Source: Candidatus Omnitrophota bacterium
GTDB taxonomy: Bacteria; Omnitrophota; Gorgyraeia; Zapsychrales; JANLHA01
DNA: 20,442 nucleotides
Direction of reading: 5' to 3'
Assembly (NCBI GenBank): GCA_023247815.1
Contig: JAHFFS010000006.1
Location: forward strand, 1 to 20,442
Shown: positions 1 to 6,284 of the stretch, one piece after another
How the letters are laid out: each line of letters begins with the position of its first letter
Numbering within the stretch: the first letter of the stretch is position 1
Translations under genes and position numbers: made by a program
Notes under the pieces: model-generated
Database searches by the model: none
Told to the model about the DNA's origin: nothing
Seen by the model: the letters and a program-made list of their open reading frames with translations, nothing else

Positions 1-42
1 GGCCGGACGGCACGCGTCACTCATGTTCTTTAGCTGAGATAC

Positions 43-72
43 CCAACCCCGTAGGTTCACCTACGGGGTGGG
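43..72 (+). terminator. GC-rich hairpin upstream of cutA
   Basis: A perfect 9-bp stem (CCCCGTAGG at 47-55 with CCTACGGGG at 60-68) closes a TTCA loop, with partial extension to 43 and 72. No T-run follows on either strand, so it is not a textbook intrinsic terminator. Its position, just upstream of the cutA promoter and probably after an upstream gene, suggests it ends upstream transcription. The hairpin after lpxI (20114-20140) has a similar build: a long GC stem, a short loop and a poor U-tract. Confidence 0.5.
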
Positions 73-94
73 AGAGCTGGGGAGAATAATGCCA

Positions 95-122
95 TTGAAA
101 AATGTGTCAACGCGGGTATAAT
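95..122 (+). promoter_or_regulatory. Sigma70-type promoter for cutA
   Basis: A -35 box TTGAAA (95-100) and a perfect -10 box TATAAT (117-122) are separated by 16 bp. The predicted start near 129 leaves a leader of about 20 nt carrying the ribosome binding site AGAGGA (141-146) before the cutA ATG at 149. It probably drives cutA and the overlapping thioredoxin-fold gene. Confidence 0.8.
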
Positions 123-148
123 GAAAATTCAAAGCAGGCAAGAGGATT

Positions 149-469
149 ATGAATACCGATAATATTGTCATATTGGTCACTGCCAAAGATAAAGCCGAGG
201 CGCAAAAAATCGCGCGAGGGCTTTTAGCAAAGAAATTGATCGCCTGCGCGAACATTCTCGATGGAGTACAGTCGTTGTTTTGGTGGGAAGGTAAAATCGA
301 CGATGCCAATGAAACCCTGCTTGTCTTAAAAAGCCGATCGGAACATCTGAAAGAAATCACCGTTGCTGTTAAGGAACTGCACAGTTATCAAGTCCCAGAA
401 GTGATTGCCCTGCCGATCTTAGGAGGGAATCAAGATTATTTGAACTGGATTAAGGAGTCGGTGAAATGA
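149..469 (+). CDS. cutA: CutA divalent-cation tolerance protein
   Basis: This 106-residue protein belongs to the CutA1 family: small ferredoxin-like-fold, trimeric proteins linked to copper and divalent-cation tolerance, whose molecular function is not settled. Visible family features are the N-terminal strand VILVTAKDKAEAQKIA, the LIACANI segment, WWEGKI near residues 45-51, and the C-terminal signature HSYQVPEVIALPI at about 78-90. Length matches the family (about 105-115). ATG 149 follows AGAGGA closely. The stop codon overlaps the start of the next gene (ATGA at 466-469), which indicates translational coupling. In E. coli cutA also neighbours a thiol-disulfide gene (dsbD/cutA2), so the pairing with a thioredoxin-fold protein here is suggestive. 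Family assignment is secure. Confidence 0.93.
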   Translation: MNTDNIVILVTAKDKAEAQKIARGLLAKKLIACANILDGVQSLFWWEGKIDDANETLLVLKSRSEHLKEITVAVKELHSYQVPEVIALPILGGNQDYLNWIKESVK

Positions 470-987
470 TCAACACATTGAAAAAGATTTTTTGTGCGCT
501 GCTGTTCGGTTTATTTTTCTGTTTTTATTCTGCACCGGCCCAGGCGCAATCTTTTTATTTTGAAGATTCATTGATTGGAGAGCAAAGCCCGGATTTCACG
601 CTCAAGACGCTCAAGCAAGAAGCTTTGAGTTTGAAGGATTTTCGTCAAGGGAAACCAGTCATTGTCTTCTTCTGGGCAACGTGGTGTCCGCACTGTCGAG
701 AACAATTGAAGCTGTTGAGCGAGCATGCGAAGGCGATCGAAGAAAAAGGGATTAAGGTCGCACTGGTTGATTTGGAAGAACCCGCCGAGACGGTTGAGGC
801 TTATATGCAGAAATACAGCGTTCCGTTTGATGTCTTTTTCGATGAAGAGGGCCAGGTAGCGGAATTGTACTCGATCATTGGTGTGCCCACATTTTTTTTC
901 ATTGATCAGGCTGGAATTATTCAAGGGATGGAACATGTTTTTCCGGAAGATTATGAAGAAATCATCGCCGGACAAGCCAAATCTTAA
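466..987 (+). CDS. Secreted TlpA/ResA-like thioredoxin-fold protein
   Basis: This 173-residue protein has an N-terminal signal peptide: charged start MINTLKK, hydrophobic stretch to about residue 22, and likely cleavage after APAQA near 27. The mature part is a redoxin/AhpC-TSA/TlpA-type thioredoxin fold. It has the family opening with PDFTLKTL at 42-49, the redox motif WCPHC at 73-77, and a cis-proline in GVPT at 139-142. Members act outside the cytoplasm as thiol reductases, for example in cytochrome c maturation or disulfide repair; the partner cannot be read from this sequence. The start overlaps the cutA stop (ATGA), so the pair is probably one transcript. Its stop shares the tetranucleotide TTAA (984-987) with the stop of the converging gene. 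Family is confident; the specific role is unknown. Confidence 0.9.
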   Translation: MINTLKKIFCALLFGLFFCFYSAPAQAQSFYFEDSLIGEQSPDFTLKTLKQEALSLKDFRQGKPVIVFFWATWCPHCREQLKLLSEHAKAIEEKGIKVALVDLEEPAETVEAYMQKYSVPFDVFFDEEGQVAELYSIIGVPTFFFIDQAGIIQGMEHVFPEDYEEIIAGQAKS

Positions 988-2456
988 GGCTCTGGATTCC
1001 GGGTGTCCGGGATATTGTTTTCCAGCTGGGAATTGATCCGCAATAAGGTTAGAAACTCATTAAAGACTTTGGTTTTCTTTTCTTCCAATAGATTTTTTGT
1101 AAATTCTTCTTTTCCTTTATTAAAATCTTCCTCGGAAACCAATTCTTTGTGGTCAAGGTGCTGAATGTATTGCCCCTGTCTTAGTTCAACGACCGAACTC
1201 AAAGGTTGATCCTCAGTCAGTTTGAAAGCTGACGCCTTAAAGGTTTTTGATTCGCCTAGGTCCGGCAGATATTGCTCACGCGTAAAAAGCGGAGTTTGTT
1301 TGACGACCAATTTTTTTTGTTTAGCGATTTCCACGAAATCCGGAATTTTATATTTCGCGGATTCGTCTTTGATGGATTGCAGGATTTCTTCCGCCTTGAC
1401 CTTGGCCAGTTCTTGGGCTTTGTATTTGATCCAAGTTTCCTTGACGGTGTCCTTGGCGTCTTCATATTCCGGAATGATGGAATCCCGTCTTTCCTGAATC
1501 CAGGTGATGTGATAGCTGTCAGCGGTCTCGATGGGGTCGATGACGTCATTGTTTCTCATTTGAAAGATCTTGAAGATCGCTGGAAACGGCCAGCCATATT
1601 TGAGGGTTGGCTTTTCTTGACTGAAAAATCCGGTTGTTTCAATGGTCAGATTCTGCTCTTTGGCGACCTGCTCAAAGTTTTTATTTTTTCGCAGGATGTC
1701 AGCGATCAGCTCGGCACGGGCCAAGGCCGCGGATTTTTCGATGTGTTTGGCGAAATCAAAGCGGATGAACGCCACATTGATCATCGGAGGAAGGGTGAAT
1801 TCATTTTTATGCCCCTGGTAATATTCTTTGGCCGCGGTTTCATCAAATGTGACCTGGTTTAGAAATTGATCAGCATTGATGAGAACATAGCTGACTTGGA
1901 CTTTTTCGTTTTGCTCCTGATAGGCCTTAAGGGCTTCTTCGTCGGTCAAGGAAACGTTGGCGGTTTCCTTTTTTAAAAGTTTTTGGATTTTAAGCGAGTC
2001 GCGTGTGCTTTCTTCAAAGACCGTCGGGGCAACGTTGAAGATGTGTTTGAGGATCACCTCGTAAAGTTGTTCGTCAAATTTTTCATTGCGTTTGAAGAAG
2101 GAATAGGATTGGATGGTTTTGATCAATTCTTCGTCGGAGGCTTTGATGCCTAAACGCTTGACCTCGTGCAAGAGAATGATCCGGTCCCAGGTCTCGGAGT
2201 TTAAATTCAGAAAGTTTTTGATTTCCTTAAAGTTTTGGCCGTAAAGCATCATGGCCTGGATTTCAGTTTGTTTGGCCGTGCGTGCATATTCGTCCAGGGA
2301 GATTTTTTTATTAAAAATTTTGCCCGCCGTCTGGCCTAGCCTGGCTTGATTCAGATGATCGCTTTGCCCAAAAAGACCAAACGAGATGATGATGATGACG
2401 GCAATCACCCAAAGGGTCATTTTCATGACCCCTTTTTTTCGCAAGATTTTTAGCAT
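984..2456 (-). CDS. Membrane-anchored PpiD/SurA-type peptidyl-prolyl isomerase chaperone
   Basis: This 490-residue protein is probably a periplasmic folding factor. Residues 1-12 are basic and 13-30 form one membrane-spanning helix (LWVIAVIIIISFGLFG), the PpiD arrangement: cytoplasmic N-tip, single anchor, large periplasmic part. Residues about 40-220 are a helical SurA-N-like chaperone region. About 228-325 resemble a divergent parvulin (rotamase) domain, and the C-terminus is helical and charged. E. coli PpiD is about 620 residues, so this is a shorter relative. Whether the parvulin domain is active cannot be judged here. The gene runs opposite to its neighbours, from its own promoter (2500-2528), with binding site AAGGGAA at 2461-2467. 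It sits in the same window as bamA and skp, fitting a role in envelope protein folding. Confidence 0.82.
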   Translation of the reverse strand: MLKILRKKGVMKMTLWVIAVIIIISFGLFGQSDHLNQARLGQTAGKIFNKKISLDEYARTAKQTEIQAMMLYGQNFKEIKNFLNLNSETWDRIILLHEVKRLGIKASDEELIKTIQSYSFFKRNEKFDEQLYEVILKHIFNVAPTVFEESTRDSLKIQKLLKKETANVSLTDEEALKAYQEQNEKVQVSYVLINADQFLNQVTFDETAAKEYYQGHKNEFTLPPMINVAFIRFDFAKHIEKSAALARAELIADILRKNKNFEQVAKEQNLTIETTGFFSQEKPTLKYGWPFPAIFKIFQMRNNDVIDPIETADSYHITWIQERRDSIIPEYEDAKDTVKETWIKYKAQELAKVKAEEILQSIKDESAKYKIPDFVEIAKQKKLVVKQTPLFTREQYLPDLGESKTFKASAFKLTEDQPLSSVVELRQGQYIQHLDHKELVSEEDFNKGKEEFTKNLLEEKKTKVFNEFLTLLRINSQLENNIPDTRNPEP

Positions 2457-2499
2457 ATATTTCCCTTTTCATGGTTGGTTGTGCTTTGTAAAGTGAATC

Positions 2500-2528
2500 A
2501 TTATAGACTCTTGCCGTTTTTTTGACAA
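2500..2528 (-). promoter_or_regulatory. Sigma70-type promoter for the PpiD-like gene
   Basis: On the minus strand a -35 box TTGTCA (2528-2523) and a perfect -10 box TATAAT (2505-2500) are 17 bp apart. The start is predicted near 2493, giving a leader of about 37 nt. It lies back-to-back with the hisG promoter; the two -35 boxes are 27 bp apart, so one bound regulator could affect both. Confidence 0.8.
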
Positions 2529-2555
2529 GGGAGGAAGTCGATTTATCAATTTTGC

Positions 2556-2584
2556 TTTACAATGAAAAACGCGAAGGTTATAAT
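2556..2584 (+). promoter_or_regulatory. Sigma70-type promoter for hisG and downstream genes
   Basis: A -35 box TTTACA (2556-2561) and a -10 box TATAAT (2579-2584) are separated by exactly 17 bp. The start is predicted near 2591, about 35 nt before the hisG ATG at 2626, with GAAGGA (2614-2619) as ribosome binding site. No clear terminator lies before the next strong promoter at 13037, so this promoter may feed a long multigene transcript. Confidence 0.8.
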
Positions 2585-2625
2585 ACAGCCTGTTTTTAAA
2601 TAGATGGCTCAGCGAAGGATAAGGA

Positions 2626-3501
2626 ATGAAAAAATTAAAATTGGGATTGCCAAAGGGAAGTCTCCAAGACGCGACCATCAAGGTTTTTGAGCGGGCGGGG
2701 TTTCGGGTCTATGTTTCGGAACGATCCTATTTCCCCTATATTGATGACGAAGAGATTGATCCGGTTTTGCTGAGGGCACAGGAGATGGCGCGCTATGTCG
2801 AAGACGGTGTTTTGGATTGCGGCATCACCGGTGCTGACTGGACGCTTGAAAATGATTCCAAGGTGACGAGTTTGGCTGATCTTGTTTACGCGAAGCAGTC
2901 TTCGGTGAAGGTGCGGTGGGTTTTAGCGGTCCCTGAAGACTCGAACATCAAGTCGGTCAAGGATTTGGAAGGCAAGCGGATCGCCACGGAACTGGTCAAT
3001 GTGACGAAGAAATATCTTAAAAAAAATAAAGTGAAAGCTGAAGTTGAGTTCAGCTGGGGTGCCACCGAGGCAAAGGTCGCCGCGGGTTTGGTCGATGCCG
3101 TCGTCGAGTTAACCGAGACCGGCAGCAGTCTGCGGGCGAATAAATTACGAATTGTCGCGACCATTTGTGAATCCACCACCCAGTTCATTGCCAATAAGAC
3201 CGCTTTGCATGACGCCTGGAAAAAAAATAAAATGGAACAATTGGTGATGCTCTTGAAAGGGGCGATTGAAGCCAATGGCATGGTCGGATTGAAACTCAAC
3301 GTGCAGGATAAAAATTTGGACCAGGTCTTGAAGCGGTTGTCTTCCCTGCAAAATCCAACGATTTCTCCTTTGAGTCAGTCAGGCTGGCACGCTGTTGAGA
3401 CCGTGATTAGAGAAGAAAAGGTGCGGACGATCATTCCACTGTTGAAGCAGGCTGGCGCGCAAGGGATCATTGAGTACTCATTGAATAAAATCATTTATTA
3501 A
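2626..3501 (+). CDS. hisG: ATP phosphoribosyltransferase, long form
   Basis: HisG joins ATP and PRPP in the committed step of histidine synthesis, in the cytoplasm. The protein has 291 residues. It shows the family opening (LKLGLPKGSLQDATIKVFERAG), GITGADW near 66-72, and the PRPP-binding signature ELTETGSSLRANKLRIV at about 161-177. From about residue 210 it carries the ACT-like HisG_C domain, ending PLLKQAGAQGIIEYSLNKIIY. That makes it the long, hexameric, histidine-feedback type that needs no HisZ partner. ATG 2626 follows GAAGGA with 6-nt spacing. No other his gene is in the window, so hisG is separated from the rest of its pathway. Prs, which makes its co-substrate PRPP, is encoded 5 kb downstream. 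Confidence 0.96.
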   Translation: MKKLKLGLPKGSLQDATIKVFERAGFRVYVSERSYFPYIDDEEIDPVLLRAQEMARYVEDGVLDCGITGADWTLENDSKVTSLADLVYAKQSSVKVRWVLAVPEDSNIKSVKDLEGKRIATELVNVTKKYLKKNKVKAEVEFSWGATEAKVAAGLVDAVVELTETGSSLRANKLRIVATICESTTQFIANKTALHDAWKKNKMEQLVMLLKGAIEANGMVGLKLNVQDKNLDQVLKRLSSLQNPTISPLSQSGWHAVETVIREEKVRTIIPLLKQAGAQGIIEYSLNKIIY

Positions 3502-3532
3502 TTTTTTGGCAAGATGAGAGAGGTCACAAGAT

Positions 3533-3634
3533 ATGCCATGCGGTAAAAAACGAAAACGTCGTAAGATCACAACCCATAAAAGAAAAAAATTAAGAAAATC
3601 GCGTCGTCATCTTAAGAAGCGCGATTGGTCATAA
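3533..3634 (+). CDS. bS22-like mini ribosomal protein (AURKAIP1/COX24 domain)
   Basis: This 33-residue, extremely basic protein starts MPCGKKRKRRKITTHKRKK and ends RRHLKKRDWS. About half the residues are Lys or Arg. The pattern M-P-x-G-K-K-R-K-R followed by THKRKK matches the short bacterial AURKAIP1/COX24-domain proteins, which include mycobacterial ribosomal protein bS22; I recognise it from memory, without a search. It is expected to sit on the small ribosomal subunit. ATG 3533 follows AGAGGT (3519-3524). The gene lies 31 bp after hisG and 6 bp before the TPR gene, so it is probably cotranscribed. Such genes are often missed because of their size. Confidence 0.82.
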   Translation: MPCGKKRKRRKITTHKRKKLRKSRRHLKKRDWS

Positions 3635-3640
3635 TTTTTG

Positions 3641-4669
3641 ATGGGTGCGCATCGAAAAAATTTTCTCCGCAAGTCCCACCACAACGCGGCAGCGGAAGGA
3701 TTATTTTGTCATTCCCGATTTTTGCCGTTTGCTTTTTTTCTGGGATGCGCCCTGCTGGTTTTGAATCCTACCGAAATTTTTGCCTACGAAGACAACATCA
3801 ATAAGAGCAAGAGTTTGGCTTCTTATACCATGGGGGTGGTCTACGACCTGCAAGGGTTAAGTGCGAAGGCCGTCGAGGAATTCGAGAAATCCGCTGGCTA
3901 TGATGATAATTACGCGGTGCATCTGCGGCTGGGGGCCAATTACGCCCGTATGGGAAAGTTGGATGAGGCGATTGTTGAACTGAAAAAAGTCCTGAAGTTT
4001 GATGAGCATAACGTTCAGGCCCGCTATTTATTGGCACTGGTCTATACGACAAAGAAGGACTTTGACAGTGCCGCCAAAGAATATGAATCAATCCTTACGT
4101 CTTTTTCCGATACGGAACCGCAGAACGTTGAGATCTATGGTTATTTGGGACAACTCTACTATTCGCAGAAAAAATACCAGGAAGCGATCAAACAGTTCGA
4201 AATCCTCTTAAAATTTGAGCCGGAGAGTCCGGACGTCACCTTTTTGGTGGGAGCGCTTTATTTTGAAATCGGGCAAAAGCAAAAGGCGGTTGAATATTTT
4301 TCCCGCACGCTGAGTCTGGACCCTGAAAACGACGGGGCGCTCAATTCGCTTGGCTATGCCTATGCCGAGGAAGGGGTCAAGCTGGACGAGGCCGCAACAC
4401 TGGTGGCGCACGCTTTGCAGATCGACCCGGAGAATGGCGCGTATTTAGACAGTATGGGATGGGTCTATTTCAAACAAGGGAAAAATGATGAAGCCTTGAA
4501 ATATTTTCAGCTGGCTGATCAGCAATTGAAAGACCCGGTGATTTATGAACATATCGGCGATGTTTATTTCAACATGAATAAAAAAGAAGATGCCAAGAAA
4601 TATTGGACGCTTTCACTCCAACTGCAATCGAATCATGAAGTCGAGAAAAAGCTCGACTCGTTAAAATAA
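3641..4669 (+). CDS. Secreted tetratricopeptide repeat protein
   Basis: This 342-residue protein has an unusually long, basic N-terminal region (MGAHRKNFLRKSHH). A hydrophobic segment follows (FLPFAFFLGCALLVL, about 29-43) with likely cleavage after EIFA near 49. This is probably a Sec signal peptide; an uncleaved anchor is possible. The rest is about eight TPR units, each of about 34 residues, including the typical run ALNSLGYAYAEEG then YLDSMGWVYFKQGKNDEAL. TPR arrays are protein-binding scaffolds; the partner is unknown. Related genes commonly precede ispE in other bacteria, so the context is conserved, but function does not follow from that. No good ribosome binding site precedes ATG 3641 or the adjacent TTG 3638, so translation may depend on coupling to the mini gene 6 bp upstream. 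The exact start is uncertain. Confidence 0.85.
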   Translation: MGAHRKNFLRKSHHNAAAEGLFCHSRFLPFAFFLGCALLVLNPTEIFAYEDNINKSKSLASYTMGVVYDLQGLSAKAVEEFEKSAGYDDNYAVHLRLGANYARMGKLDEAIVELKKVLKFDEHNVQARYLLALVYTTKKDFDSAAKEYESILTSFSDTEPQNVEIYGYLGQLYYSQKKYQEAIKQFEILLKFEPESPDVTFLVGALYFEIGQKQKAVEYFSRTLSLDPENDGALNSLGYAYAEEGVKLDEAATLVAHALQIDPENGAYLDSMGWVYFKQGKNDEALKYFQLADQQLKDPVIYEHIGDVYFNMNKKEDAKKYWTLSLQLQSNHEVEKKLDSLK

Positions 4670-4687
4670 TTCCTTCCTCACTTCTCC

Positions 4688-5545
4688 ATGCGGCAATTAA
4701 CCTTACTCTCCCCAGCCAAGCTCAATCTTTACTTAAAAGTCCTTGGCAAGCGTCCTGACGGTTATCATAACTTAGAAACGATTTTTGAGCGGATTGATTT
4801 GTGCGATGAGATTTCTTTTAGAAAAAATCGTTCCGGCAAGATCTTGATCCGTTGTGATAATCCCCAGGTCCCTGTGGGGCGAAAAAATCTCATTTTTAAG
4901 GCGGCCGAGCTCCTGCAAAAGGAATTCCAGGTTCCGTTTGGGGTTGAGGTTACTATCAAAAAGCGGATTCCCGTGGCCGCAGGGCTGGCCGGAGGATCCA
5001 GCAACGCCGCGACAACGCTTTTGGGTTTGAATCGGTTATGGGATTTGGGGCTTTCGCAATCGATTTTGGTTGGATTTGCTAAAAAATTGGGCAGTGATGT
5101 TGCATTTTTTCTTTATGATACTCCTTGGGCGCTGGGTACTGAGCGGGGAGACCGTATCCGCAAGTTGAAAATACCGGTCCGGATTTGGCATATCTTGGTT
5201 GTTCCACGCACTAAAATGTATTCACGAGAAGTATTTACGCACTTTAAATTGAAGTTGACAAAGCAAAACGATAATGCTAACATTCTTATCCGTTATTTTA
5301 AAAATAATAATCTGTTAAAGGCCCGAGATTATCTCAAGAATGATCTCGAGACCAGCATTTTGAGCATTGCCCCGCACTTGAATCGGGTGATATCTCGTTT
5401 TTCCGATTTGGGGGTCGTAGGGCCAAGGTTTTCCGGGAGCGGTCCGGCGGTTTATGGAGTTGTTGAATCTCAAAGCCATGCAGTCGCTTTACAGGCAGTT
5501 TTGGCACCACGTTATCGTCAGGTATTTGTCGTGAGAACATACTAA
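4688..5545 (+). CDS. ispE: 4-diphosphocytidyl-2-C-methyl-D-erythritol kinase
   Basis: IspE phosphorylates CDP-methylerythritol with ATP, the fourth step of the MEP isoprenoid pathway. The 285-residue length matches the family (about 285). All three GHMP-kinase motifs are visible: the substrate segment PAKLNLYLKVLGKRPDGYHNL at about 9-29, the ATP-binding loop PVAAGLAGGSSNAA at about 95-108, and the C-terminal glycine loop GPRFSGSGPAVYGVV at about 251-265. The gene follows the TPR gene by 18 bp and precedes spoVG by 12 bp. No ribosome binding site is visible before ATG 4688 (upstream bases are pyrimidine-rich), but the reading frame begins exactly where IspE proteins normally start. The ispE-spoVG-glmU-prs neighbourhood is the same as in Bacillus. 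Confidence 0.95.
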   Translation: MRQLTLLSPAKLNLYLKVLGKRPDGYHNLETIFERIDLCDEISFRKNRSGKILIRCDNPQVPVGRKNLIFKAAELLQKEFQVPFGVEVTIKKRIPVAAGLAGGSSNAATTLLGLNRLWDLGLSQSILVGFAKKLGSDVAFFLYDTPWALGTERGDRIRKLKIPVRIWHILVVPRTKMYSREVFTHFKLKLTKQNDNANILIRYFKNNNLLKARDYLKNDLETSILSIAPHLNRVISRFSDLGVVGPRFSGSGPAVYGVVESQSHAVALQAVLAPRYRQVFVVRTY

Positions 5546-5557
5546 CAGGAGAGGCTT

Positions 5558-5953
5558 ATGGAGATAACGGAAGTCCGCGTATTTTTGAAAGAAGGCCAAG
5601 ACAAGAAGTTAAAAGCCTACGCCACGGTAACTTTTGACAATGCCTTTGTTGTAAGAAATATCAAAGTGATTCAAGGGTCAAGCGGCTATTTTATCGCCAT
5701 GCCGTCTAGAAAGTTGAAGTTGTCCTGTCCCAAATGTCATTTTAAAAATGAAGTGGGCAGTAAGTTTTGTAACCAATGCGGTGGAGGGATCCATCCTCAG
5801 GCGGTTGGAGATTTGGAAGATCGGGATGCCAAATCCGAGCATCGCGACATTGCTCATCCGATCACGCAGGATTTTCGTGAGTATCTGCAGAACAAGATTT
5901 TAGAAGCCTTTAATCAGGAAATGTCAAAAGGCCCTTCAGAATCCGCTTCTTAA
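5558..5953 (+). CDS. spoVG: SpoVG family RNA/DNA-binding regulator with inserted zinc ribbon
   Basis: SpoVG proteins are small nucleic-acid-binding regulators found far beyond spore formers. This 131-residue protein matches the family at both ends: MEITEVRVFL with YATVTFDNAFVVRNIKVIQG and FIAMPSRK (1-52), then RDIAHPITQDFREYLQNKILEAF (about 96-118). Ordinary SpoVG, about 85-100 residues, joins the AMPS and RDIxHPI segments by a short loop. Here about 40 residues are inserted, holding four cysteines in a rubredoxin-like zinc ribbon: CPKC at 57-60 and CNQC at 71-74. ATG 5558 is preceded by AGGAGAGG (5547-5554). It lies 12 bp after ispE and 65 bp before tRNA-Gln. Family assignment is secure; the effect of the ribbon is inference, perhaps extra RNA, DNA or protein contacts. 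Confidence 0.9.
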   Translation: MEITEVRVFLKEGQDKKLKAYATVTFDNAFVVRNIKVIQGSSGYFIAMPSRKLKLSCPKCHFKNEVGSKFCNQCGGGIHPQAVGDLEDRDAKSEHRDIAHPITQDFREYLQNKILEAFNQEMSKGPSESAS

Positions 5954-6018
5954 GGATTCATAACGGTGAATCAACCTTTGGCGTTTTGGAATCGGGCTTA
6001 AGGCTTTAAGGGATTCAT

Positions 6019-6090
6019 TGCCCGGTGGTGTAATTGGTAACACACGAGAATTTGGATCTCGTTTTCCAGGTTCGAGCCCTGGCTGGGCAG
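6019..6090 (+). tRNA. tRNA-Gln (anticodon UUG)
   Basis: A complete 72-nt cloverleaf can be drawn by hand. The acceptor stem is 6019-6025 with 6083-6089 (first pair U-A, one G-U), with discriminator G at 6090. The D stem is 6028-6031 with 6040-6043, the anticodon stem 6045-6049 with 6057-6061, and the anticodon TTG at 6052-6054. The variable loop is TTTT (6062-6065) and the T stem 6066-6070 with 6078-6082, enclosing TTCGAGC. A weak first pair and G73 are typical of glutamine tRNA. No CCA is encoded, so CCA is added after transcription. No convincing promoter lies in the 65 bp upstream, so it is probably processed from the spoVG transcript. A tRNA-Gln near ispE and prs is also seen in deltaproteobacteria. 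Confidence 0.95.
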
Positions 6091-6091
6091 T

Positions 6092-6232
6092 ACTAAAATA
6101 GCTCGAACCTCAAGGGGAGTGGGGAAAGAATTTCCCCACGCTTTAGGGGTAACAGCGACCCCGCTACGACGGGGGAGCGCCATAGGGGCGAAGCCCCTTT
6201 GGGGAGTCTCGCCACCGAAAGGTGGGGGACGA
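6092..6232 (+). other. Hairpin-rich cassette between tRNA-Gln and its displaced 3' copy
   Basis: This non-coding stretch holds several compact hairpins in a row: GTGGGGAAA/TTTCCCCAC with loop GAA (6119-6139), GGGGT/ACCCC (6146-6162), AGGGGC/GCCCCT with loop GAA (6184-6198), and CCACC/GGTGG with a GAAA tetraloop (6212-6225). CCCCG/CGGGG (6159-6174) competes with the second. At 6101-6110 GCTCGAACCT is the exact reverse complement of the tRNA T-arm bases 6068-6077. No open reading frame here looks real. It may be a small non-autonomous element inserted at the tRNA 3' end, or a structured leader RNA for glmU. I do not recognise a known RNA family. Confidence 0.6.
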
Positions 6233-6257
6233 CAGATTCGAGCCCTGGTTGGGCAGT
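6233..6257 (+). repeat. Second copy of the tRNA-Gln 3' end (att-like direct repeat)
   Basis: These 25 bases match the tRNA 3' end at 6067-6091 in 23 positions; the differences are at 6236 (A for G) and 6249 (T for C). The two copies are 166 bp apart. The second copy cannot belong to a full tRNA: its 5' T-stem strand is degraded and no acceptor, D or anticodon arm precedes it. A tRNA gene restored to full length, with its displaced 3' end further downstream, is the usual footprint of tRNA-targeted integration. Local duplication is the alternative. Confidence 0.8.
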
Positions 6258-6284
6258 TTGATGAGTGGAATTTGAGGAGCGTGT

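Noticed and set aside
1..46. Possible 3' end of an upstream gene: an open frame on the plus strand ending at TAG 31-33, or another frame to 87-89.
   Set aside because: Too short to recognise any protein, and all three frames close by chance in this stretch; the hairpin at 47-68 is only indirect support.
3638..3640. TTG start for the TPR protein.
   Set aside because: ATG follows immediately at 3641 and neither has a binding site; the extra codon adds nothing.
6233..6257. A second tRNA gene ending at this position.
   Set aside because: Only the T loop and 3' acceptor half are present; the T stem is mismatched and no anticodon or D arm precedes it.
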